Source of the DNA: an uncultured Lachnospiraceae bacterium
GTDB taxonomy: Bacteria > Bacillota > Clostridia > Lachnospirales > Lachnospiraceae
DNA: 11,562 nucleotides
Reading direction: 5' to 3'
NCBI GenBank assembly: GCA_937910785.1
Contig: CALDLG010000076.1
Coordinates: 1-11,562, forward strand
The position numbers were made by a program, and so were the translations under genes. This document shows positions 1 to 5,046 of the stretch, piece by piece. Position 1 is the stretch's first letter; every line of letters starts with the position of its first letter. Under the pieces are notes generated by a model, which saw only the letters and a program-made list of their open reading frames with translations, searched no databases and was not told where the DNA came from.

Positions 1-104
1 TGAACAGAATATTAAGAAAATCTCATATTCCTGCGCAAGACAGCTGCGGGAATATCTTGTGCAATCTGCCTTTACAGTTTATTCGGCGCACCTTTTGACA
101 CCTG
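1..104 (-). promoter_or_regulatory. Structured leader region of the next leftward transcript
   Basis: Downstream of the promoter at 111-122 the minus strand can fold in alternative ways. One hairpin pairs 25-31 with 49-55 (ATATTCC/GGAATAT), followed by GAGATTTTCTT. A competing one pairs CAAGA/TCTTG (55-59 with 36-40). Upstream, GTGCGCC (85-91) can pair with GGC (68-70) and GCAC (59-62). No known riboswitch consensus was recognised and no start codon with a ribosome binding site is visible before the edge. Confidence 0.35.
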
Positions 105-110
105 AACCCT

Positions 111-122
111 ATTATAGCACAA
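111..122 (-). promoter_or_regulatory. Extended -10 promoter for a gene beyond the left edge
   Basis: The minus-strand TTGTGCTATAAT holds a perfect TATAAT (111-116) with a TGC extension and is identical over 12 bases to the tig promoter core. No good -35 is present. Transcription should start near 104 and leave the window at 1. Confidence 0.6.
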
Positions 123-153
123 AATCCTCACTTGAAAGATCAAATGAGGATTT
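122..153 (-). terminator. Terminator after the hypothetical gene
   Basis: The stem pairs AAATCCTCA (122-130) with TGAGGATTT (145-153) and continues after one mismatch with TTGA/TCAA (132-135 with 140-143) around an AAGA loop. In the minus direction it ends in TTTTG. It lies 60 bases past the gene's stop codon. Its final T-run merges into the next promoter. Confidence 0.65.
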
Positions 154-213
154 CTTATCATTTTCATACAATCCGAAACACAGATTCCGTTGTCCGCAAT
201 TATGTAACAGTCG

Positions 214-681
214 TTATGCCGTCATAAACATCTCATATGCCTGAATTGCTCTCTGCATCTGCATGGAAGGCGCATTGTTTCCGGTTTCCGTATTTGTGTT
301 TCCTGCCGTTTCTTCCATATCCACAGCCGCTTCTTCGACATCGTCCGCTGCTTCAGCAGAGGCCGGCATCTGTACGATTTCCGCTGCATTTCTCTCCTCT
401 TCGGGTTCAAGGCCCTTAGGCATGATGCGTGCCGCACGGTTCTGTCCCTGCTGCATCTGCTTCGCAACAATTCCTTCAAAATCTATCGTCTGTCCCTTTT
501 TCAAGGGGTTCTGATTTTCTTCTACCGCGGATTCGGAATATTCTGTCTTTTTATCCAGCACATCGTCCGATATTTTGGACAGCTTATCCATACTCTTCGC
601 GCTTACCGTATTCGGATTATATACATAGGAAGTATATACGCTTCCTACACCATATGCACTTCCAATACCGCCAACTCCCAT
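214..681 (-). CDS. Hypothetical protein, acidic C-terminal half
   Basis: I do not recognise this 155-aa protein. It begins with a Gly/Tyr-rich stretch (residues 1-22, GVGGIGSAYGVGSVYTSY) and has a mixed charged middle with KKGQTIDFEGIVAKQ at about 61-75. A strongly acidic Ala/Glu-rich section follows (about 91-127), then a polar Asn/Thr linker and a short C-terminal segment, MQRAIQAYEMFM (142-153), that could form an amphipathic helix. There is no signal peptide, membrane segment or cysteine, so it is probably cytoplasmic and partly disordered. The start is supported by AGGAGG (690-695) 8 bases upstream, and the gene has its own promoter and terminator, so it is very likely real and monocistronic. 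Function is unknown. Confidence 0.8.
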   Translation of the reverse strand: MGVGGIGSAYGVGSVYTSYVYNPNTVSAKSMDKLSKISDDVLDKKTEYSESAVEENQNPLKKGQTIDFEGIVAKQMQQGQNRAARIMPKGLEPEEERNAAEIVQMPASAEAADDVEEAAVDMEETAGNTNTETGNNAPSMQMQRAIQAYEMFMTA

Positions 682-753
682 GGCATTCTCCTCCTCGCTA
701 CCCTGCTTCTGCTCCTGTACCGGACCCGCCTCTGCCGATTCCGGTTATGTTTT

Positions 754-782
754 ATTATAATCCTCCCGTCAGCAAAATGCAA
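754..782 (-). promoter_or_regulatory. Promoter for the 155-aa hypothetical gene
   Basis: On the minus strand a perfect TATAAT (754-759) lies 17 bases downstream of TTGCAT (777-782), a weak -35. The predicted start is near 747, giving a leader of about 66 bases before the ATG at 681. Confidence 0.6.
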
Positions 783-800
783 GATACATTCCGCCTATTT

Positions 801-910
801 TTCTCCGCCCGCAGTCATGCCACACCCGGTCAGGTTCTTCCCCTGCCACTACTATGACATACTCAGTCAGGTTCTCCTCTGCCGCAGCCATGACGCGTTC
901 AGTCGAGTTC
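801..910 (-). repeat. Three degenerate tandem repeats of about 37 bp
   Basis: Read on the minus strand, units begin at 910, 874 and 837, each with GAACCTGAC or a close variant (GAACTCGAC in the first). The last two are both 37 bases and match at 25 of 37 positions by hand alignment; the first is 36 bases and more diverged. The first contains the DUF308 stop codon (899-901); the other two are intergenic. The cause and function are unknown. Confidence 0.5.
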
Positions 911-1489
911 TTTCCCGTCTACAACAATCGCGCTCCTGTCCTGATATGCCTGTTTCACATTCCGGGAGACTCTGGATATGATCCAGATATCGGAAACCCC
1001 GTCATAAATCAGGAACAGACCGATAAAACGAATCTGTATATCCATGGCCGCAAAGGGATTAAAAATAAGCAGTACGCCAAACCCGATCGTAAAAATTCCA
1101 AGCAGCAGGGCAACCCACCATTTATCATATCGGTTCTTACAAAGACTTACCGCCTGCTGCAGATTATTGACGCCATGAATCACAATAATAATGCCTACCA
1201 GAATCGGAATAATGGCGATAATTACGCCTGGCTGGAACAGAATACAGCCGCCGATGACCGTAATCACAATTCCCATAAGCAGGTTCATCTGCGAAAACAT
1301 GCTGTCATCTTTTCCGAAAATGAAGTTCAGAAGTCTGCTGATCCCGTTGATGACAAGCACCACGCCGATGGCCAGACAGACCACTCTTGCCGACAGCCCC
1401 GGCCATGCGACAAGTATCACGCCGAGCACAACGCAGATAAACGCGGACACAATGACATTTGCCTTAATTTTCTTCAAAATATGCTCCAT
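899..1489 (-). CDS. DUF308 (HdeD-like) membrane protein
   Basis: This 196-aa protein has six predicted membrane helices at about 10-29, 32-55, 67-86, 88-110, 124-144 and 148-172, in three similar helix pairs. Each pair carries the G-x-x-L/I pattern with a following Pro (for example VLGVILVAWPG, GGCILFQPG, GFGVLLIFNPF), which is characteristic of the DUF308/HdeD family. Escherichia coli HdeD is linked to acid resistance, but the molecular function of the family is unknown and that role should not be transferred. The gene overlaps the end of the VanZ-family gene by 26 bases, so it forms a tight unit with it and with ldh. Its stop codon lies within the first of three degenerate ~37-bp repeats. 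Confidence 0.87.
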   Translation of the reverse strand: MEHILKKIKANVIVSAFICVVLGVILVAWPGLSARVVCLAIGVVLVINGISRLLNFIFGKDDSMFSQMNLLMGIVITVIGGCILFQPGVIIAIIPILVGIIIVIHGVNNLQQAVSLCKNRYDKWWVALLLGIFTIGFGVLLIFNPFAAMDIQIRFIGLFLIYDGVSDIWIISRVSRNVKQAYQDRSAIVVDGKELD

Positions 1490-1973
1490 AGTCCTCATCC
1501 TCCATATTCAATTTTTTATGCAATGCAGGAAAAAGCCCTCTGCATCTCACATACACAACATAACCCGATACGGCGCCGAAGCAGTTTAAGATAATATCAT
1601 CCACGTCAAATGCCCCAAATGCGCTGAAAAGCTGAAAGATTTCAATGCCAAGCACCAGAATCAGCGCATTGGCAAATACATCGAGGAAACCGCTCTTTTT
1701 CTTCCCGATCATCGGAAAAAGAATGCCAAAGGGTACAAAGGCCAGAATATTGCCCGCCAGATTTTCAAAGCTGTTCAGTCTGTCCGCATATACGATATAC
1801 ATTTTAATCGTCTTAAACGGCACGAAATTAGCGGTTCCAAGCCCTTCCAGAATCACATCCTTCTGCCATGTCTGCGCAATCGCAGCCAACTGTTCATAGG
1901 GATACTTGAATATAATGACCTTAACCAAAAACAATATATACAGAACAAAACAGAGCCTGATCCATTTTCGCAC
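1464..1973 (-). CDS. VanZ-family membrane protein
   Basis: This is a 169-aa small membrane protein with the VanZ-like domain. Hydrophobic segments lie at about 5-22, 71-90, 98-118 and 124-143. Family motifs are NFVPFKTI (49-56), NLAGNILAFVPFGILFP (71-87), EIFQLF (111-116) and FDVDDIILN (122-130). The prototype, VanZ of enterococcal Tn1546, raises teicoplanin resistance by an unknown mechanism, and most chromosomal relatives have no assigned function. The start is GTG, with GGGAGG (1982-1987) 8 bases upstream inside the end of ldh; the ldh stop codon directly touches the GTG. The C-terminal tail is acidic (MEDEDYGAYFEEN), and its last codons overlap the DUF308 gene by 26 bases. Translation of all three is therefore probably coupled. 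Confidence 0.88.
   Translation of the reverse strand: MRKWIRLCFVLYILFLVKVIIFKYPYEQLAAIAQTWQKDVILEGLGTANFVPFKTIKMYIVYADRLNSFENLAGNILAFVPFGILFPMIGKKKSGFLDVFANALILVLGIEIFQLFSAFGAFDVDDIILNCFGAVSGYVVYVRCRGLFPALHKKLNMEDEDYGAYFEEN
1499..1503 (-). promoter_or_regulatory. Ribosome binding site deciding the DUF308 start
   Basis: GGAGG on the minus strand directly abuts an ATG at 1498 and is 9 bases upstream of the ATG at 1489, so 1489 is the better start. The site lies inside the VanZ-family gene. Confidence 0.7.
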
Positions 1974-2957
1974 TCAGCTAACCTCCCAGGGGTTCTCTTT
2001 CCCTTCCAGAAAGAGTTTACAGCTCATCAGAGAGTCCCTCACGACGGTTTCCACACAGTTGTCCGTATAAAAAGCCATGTGGTGGGATACCGTTACATTT
2101 GGAAATCCTCTCAGAATTGCCAGTTCTCTATTATCTAATATATCCGATTTGTGGTCATAATAGTATAGTCCGAACTCATTTTCTACAACATCCAGACCGG
2201 CCGCTCCGATTTTGCCGGATTCGATGGCGCTAATCAATGCCCCGGAATCAATCAGCGCGCCTCTTGCCGTATTGATAATCACGACGCCTTCTTTCATCTC
2301 CGCAATGCTTTTTTCATTGATCAGATGAAAGTTCTCATCGGTTAACGGCGTATGCAGCGTAATCACATCCGCTTCCCCGAACAGCTTCTCAAGAGGCACA
2401 TATTCCGCATACTGCCGCACTTCCTCCTGCTCATACAGATCATAGGCCAAAAGCCGGCATCCAAAGCCGGACAGATTCCGGATAACCGCTCTTCCAATCC
2501 GTCCCGTTCCAATGACTCCTACGGTCAAATCTTTTAACTCTCTTCCCTGAATACCCGCCAGCGTATAATCCTGGATATTGGTCCGTTCCATGATTCTTTT
2601 CATCTTCCGGATTGACATCAGAATCAGCATCACTGTGTAATCGGCCACGCCATTAGGCCCATAGGGCGCATTCCCCACCTTGATGCCAAACTCTTTCGCC
2701 GCTTCCAGATCGATGTGATCATAGCCAATCGTTCTCGTTGTCAGATACCGCACGCCGTTCTCATAAAAAGCCTGCATCAGTTCTCTCGTAATCTTGGATG
2801 TAATGATATCCACACACGCACTGCCCTTCGACAGATTTATATTTTCAAGCGTCGGCGCATCCGCGCACAGAACAAGCTCCATGCCAAGCTCCTTCTCATA
2901 ACGCAGAAACAGCTCCTTCTCATCAAATTCCCTGCAATTATAAACTGTGACTTGCAT
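1974..2957 (-). CDS. D-lactate dehydrogenase, D-2-hydroxyacid dehydrogenase family
   Basis: This cytoplasmic NADH-dependent enzyme would reduce pyruvate to D-lactate in fermentation. The 327-aa product has the two-lobed family structure. The NAD-binding GTGRIG motif lies within 148-155, and Asp173 at the end of the second strand favours NADH. The catalytic residues are predicted as Arg232 (NTARGALID), Glu261 (DVVENE) and His293 (SHHMAFYT). The AFYT after the catalytic histidine and the YYYDHKSDILDN insertion are typical of D-lactate dehydrogenases. The usual Pro before the catalytic His is replaced by His292. Segments such as TTRTIGYDHIDLEAAK and GVADYT are also shared with VanH, so that specialised relative cannot be fully excluded. 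Its TGA is immediately followed by the GTG start of a VanZ-family gene, whose ribosome binding site lies within the ldh end. Confidence 0.9.
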   Translation of the reverse strand: MQVTVYNCREFDEKELFLRYEKELGMELVLCADAPTLENINLSKGSACVDIITSKITRELMQAFYENGVRYLTTRTIGYDHIDLEAAKEFGIKVGNAPYGPNGVADYTVMLILMSIRKMKRIMERTNIQDYTLAGIQGRELKDLTVGVIGTGRIGRAVIRNLSGFGCRLLAYDLYEQEEVRQYAEYVPLEKLFGEADVITLHTPLTDENFHLINEKSIAEMKEGVVIINTARGALIDSGALISAIESGKIGAAGLDVVENEFGLYYYDHKSDILDNRELAILRGFPNVTVSHHMAFYTDNCVETVVRDSLMSCKLFLEGKENPWEVS

Positions 2958-2963
2958 AGTCAA

Positions 2964-2969
2964 CCTCCT
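2964..2969 (-). promoter_or_regulatory. Ribosome binding site deciding the ldh start
   Basis: AGGAGG on the minus strand is 6 bases upstream of the ATG at 2957; an in-frame TTG at 2963 directly abuts it and is rejected. The site begins 7 bases after the end of the palindromic element. Confidence 0.85.
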
Positions 2970-2976
2970 GTTTTCA

Positions 2977-3145
2977 TTCCGGTTCCACCTCCGGCCGGGC
3001 AGCCTATAGATCCTTTGGAGGCACGCTCCCGCTCCGTGAAAAGCAGTAGCAGATGCTAAGCTCGTGAAAAACCTCGCTAAGCACTGACGCTTTTCAAGGA
3101 CCTCCGCAGGATCTATAGGCTGCCCGGCCGGAGGCGGAACCGGAA
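2977..3145 (-). mobile_element. MITE-like palindromic element between ytvI and ldh
   Basis: The ends are inverted repeats of 37 bp (2977-3013 with 3109-3145) with one mismatch (2987/3135). They are flanked by TTCA on both sides (2973-2976 and 3146-3149), which looks like a 4-bp target duplication. In minus-strand RNA the mismatch becomes a G-U pair, so the helix stays closed. Inside, further pairings are possible: GGAGG/CCTCC (3017-3021 with 3101-3105) and GAAAAGC/GCTTTTC (3038-3044 with 3089-3095). The core contains two GCTAAGC copies (3055, 3076) and two CGTGAAAA copies (3035, 3063). No ORF is present, so it would be non-autonomous. It could equally be a structured RNA or act as a strong terminator. 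I cannot assign it to a named family. Confidence 0.7.
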
Positions 3146-3153
3146 TTCAATTT

Positions 3154-4359
3154 CTACTTTTCTTCATGAATCTCTCTCTGATAAGCCTCTTTAACCTCTT
3201 CTTCATATTCCGCCACGATTTCCGTATCCTCCCGGTGCAGCCGTCTGAATCTGTTGAAGCCGGCAACAAGGATTTTCACGCTTTCCCTCGTCGTGTCAAA
3301 AGCGCCCTCCTCATACAGATTGATCAGAATAATGCCGATCGGCAGAGCCAGTATCATACCCATGACGCCTGCCGCATGATATCCTATGTAGAGGAGAAAC
3401 AGCGTCGGAATCGGATCTACGCCGATCGAGTCCCCGACAATTTTAGGCTGTATAAGCTGTCTGACGATCTGCCCCACGCACCAGATAATCAAAAGGCCGA
3501 TGGCTCGTTTGTATTCACCACTCAGGATTTCAATTACCGCCCATGGAATCATCACGGTTCCGGCTCCGAACACCGGCAGAAGATCGATAAACGCAATGCC
3601 GAACGCGATAAGGAACGCATAATCGATTTTCAGCACAAGCAGTCCGAAAAAAATAAGAATATAAATCCAGACTTCAATTTTAAACTGTGCTTTGAAATAT
3701 CCCCCTACGGCATTCCGAAAGCTCCGCTGAATCAGATCGCACCGGTAATAAACGGATTCCGGCACGTATTTTTTCACAAAATCTGTCATATATGCCTTGT
3801 CCGCCACGAAAAAATAAGAAGACAAAAGCGTCATAATCACGGCCATAAAAACATCCGGAAGCCTCTTGGCAAAGTTTCCCACCGCCGTAAAGGTCGGTGT
3901 CCCGATGCCGCCGACAAATTCCGAAAACCAGCTTCCGATCCCCCGCCAGAAATTCATCAGCTGATCCTGCGCATCCGCAGGAAGCCGTTTGAACAGTCCT
4001 TCCAGATTGGTCCCGATCTGCACAAACTCCGCTTCGATATTCTCCCAGATCACAGGAAGCTCATTTACGAAGCTGACCGTTTCCTGTACCAGTTTGACGC
4101 CTACTACATATACGAGCAGAATGACCGCGGCAAGAACCGCAATGATTACAAAGGCTGAAACCGCTTTTCTGCGGATTTTCAGCTTTTCCTCCAGAAGTCT
4201 GACGAGCGGCGACGCGATCAGCGATATAATCCAGCCGATGATAAAAGGCATAAAAAAGCCGATGCATCTTGGCAGCAAAAATATACACAGCAACAGTATG
4301 ACCAATGCGGTCAATATGTTGAGTACCGATTTCAAATAAGTCAAGGATTCTTTTCTCAT
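3154..4359 (-). CDS. ytvI: Sporulation integral membrane protein YtvI, AI-2E transporter family
   Basis: This is a 401-aa polytopic membrane protein of the AI-2E/UPF0118 (PerM-like) family. Hydrophobic segments lie at about 12-30, 32-50, 68-88 and 166-186, followed by a dense C-terminal set from about 229 to 347. A large polar stretch from about 92 to 160 separates the two halves, as usual in this family. Family hallmarks are the FIDLLPVFGAGTVMIPWA region (257-274) and PKIVGDSIGVDPIPTL (305-320). The tail after 350 is charged and cytoplasmic in appearance (EEEVKEAYQREIHEEK). The overall pattern fits YtvI, a protein associated with endospore formation whose transport function is undefined. Members without a sporulation role exist, so the exact subfamily should be held loosely. 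A 169-bp palindromic element begins 8 bases after the stop codon. Confidence 0.85.
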   Translation of the reverse strand: MRKESLTYLKSVLNILTALVILLLCIFLLPRCIGFFMPFIIGWIISLIASPLVRLLEEKLKIRRKAVSAFVIIAVLAAVILLVYVVGVKLVQETVSFVNELPVIWENIEAEFVQIGTNLEGLFKRLPADAQDQLMNFWRGIGSWFSEFVGGIGTPTFTAVGNFAKRLPDVFMAVIMTLLSSYFFVADKAYMTDFVKKYVPESVYYRCDLIQRSFRNAVGGYFKAQFKIEVWIYILIFFGLLVLKIDYAFLIAFGIAFIDLLPVFGAGTVMIPWAVIEILSGEYKRAIGLLIIWCVGQIVRQLIQPKIVGDSIGVDPIPTLFLLYIGYHAAGVMGMILALPIGIILINLYEEGAFDTTRESVKILVAGFNRFRRLHREDTEIVAEYEEEVKEAYQREIHEEK

Positions 4360-4365
4360 TTTCAT

Positions 4366-4370
4366 CCTCC
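4366..4370 (-). promoter_or_regulatory. Ribosome binding site deciding the ytvI start
   Basis: GGAGG on the minus strand is 6 bases upstream of the ATG at 4359 but directly abuts the ATG at 4365, so 4359 is preferred. The open frame to 4392 begins with TTG and has no such site. Confidence 0.8.
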
Positions 4371-4411
4371 ATGTCAGAGCAGTCTGCTGCAATCAGGACA
4401 GGCGTTCCGCT

Positions 4412-5020
4412 TTATATCATGCCGTCCGCATTTTCATCGGGCAGCATCGTTTCCAACAGCTCATAAATCTCTTCCCTGCCCTGCTTCGTCAGAGAGGAGT
4501 AAGGAATCAGAAGCGTGTCGCTTCCCGCTCCCAGCGTATCGCGGATCAGTCTGGTCTGTTTGGCGATCTGGCTTCGTTTGATCTTGTCTAACTTGGTCGC
4601 AATCAAGATCGGCTTATAACCTCTCGATACAATCCAGTCATACATAATCCGGTCATTTTCCGAGGGCGCGTGTCTGATATCGATCAGCAGAAATACAGCC
4701 TCAATTTTTCTGGACTGATGCAGGTAGTCTTCAATCAGCTTTCCCCACTGTGCCTTGACGCTTTCGTTGGCGGTCGCGTAGCCATATCCCGGCAGATCGA
4801 CGAAATACATCTGTCCGTTAATATTATAATAGTTGATCGTCTGCGTTTTCCCCGGCTTGGAACTTGTCCTCGCCAGAGCCTTCCGGTTCATCAGTCCGTT
4901 GATCAGTGAAGATTTCCCCACATTGCTTTTTCCCGCAAACGCAAATTCGACAAGCTGGTTGTCCGGCAGTTTGCTGGTGATACCACAGACCTTTTCCAGA
5001 TTCACACTCTTAATTACCAT
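4412..5020 (-). CDS. engB: Ribosome biogenesis GTP-binding protein EngB/YsxC (YihA)
   Basis: This small TRAFAC-class GTPase is essential in many bacteria and assists late assembly of the large ribosomal subunit. The 202-aa product shows all the G motifs in order: G1 AGKSNVGKS (29-37), the switch region SSKPGKTQTINYY, G3 DLPG (75-78), G4 TKLD (142-145) and a G5-like SSL (175-177). It lies 26 bases after lon, an association conserved in Firmicutes, and is probably translated from the same message. ytvI follows after 52 bases with no terminator seen, so the transcript may continue into it. Confidence 0.96.
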   Translation of the reverse strand: MVIKSVNLEKVCGITSKLPDNQLVEFAFAGKSNVGKSSLINGLMNRKALARTSSKPGKTQTINYYNINGQMYFVDLPGYGYATANESVKAQWGKLIEDYLHQSRKIEAVFLLIDIRHAPSENDRIMYDWIVSRGYKPILIATKLDKIKRSQIAKQTRLIRDTLGAGSDTLLIPYSSLTKQGREEIYELLETMLPDENADGMI

Positions 5021-5028
5021 TCCGGCTT

Positions 5029-5033
5029 CCTCC
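5029..5033 (-). promoter_or_regulatory. Ribosome binding site deciding the engB start
   Basis: GGAGG on the minus strand is 8 bases upstream of the ATG at 5020. An in-frame ATG at 5035 overlaps this site and has no ribosome binding site of its own, so it was rejected as the start. Confidence 0.8.
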
Positions 5034-5046
5034 ATATCAGAGTATA

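Noticed and set aside
95..115. Plus-strand TTGACA (95-100) with TATTAT (110-115) as a promoter
   Set aside because: The spacing is only 9 bases and no plus-strand gene follows.
769..891. 40-codon minus-strand open frame after DUF308
   Set aside because: It has no ribosome binding site, it lies within degenerate repeats and its product is not recognisable. It starts 8 bases past the DUF308 stop, so coupling cannot be excluded, but support is too thin.
854..1594. Long plus-strand open frame of 246 codons
   Set aside because: It is antisense to the DUF308 and VanZ-family genes, has a His/Asn-rich composition typical of a reverse-complement shadow, and no ribosome binding site or domain.
1464..2957. 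A vancomycin-resistance cluster
   Set aside because: There is no D-Ala-D-Lac ligase, VanX or VanRS; VanZ-family and D-2-hydroxyacid dehydrogenase genes are common on their own.
3166..4158. Plus-strand open frame of 330 codons opposite ytvI
   Set aside because: The product is a low-quality His/Arg/Asn-rich sequence with no membrane segments or motifs, while the minus strand encodes a clear membrane protein family.
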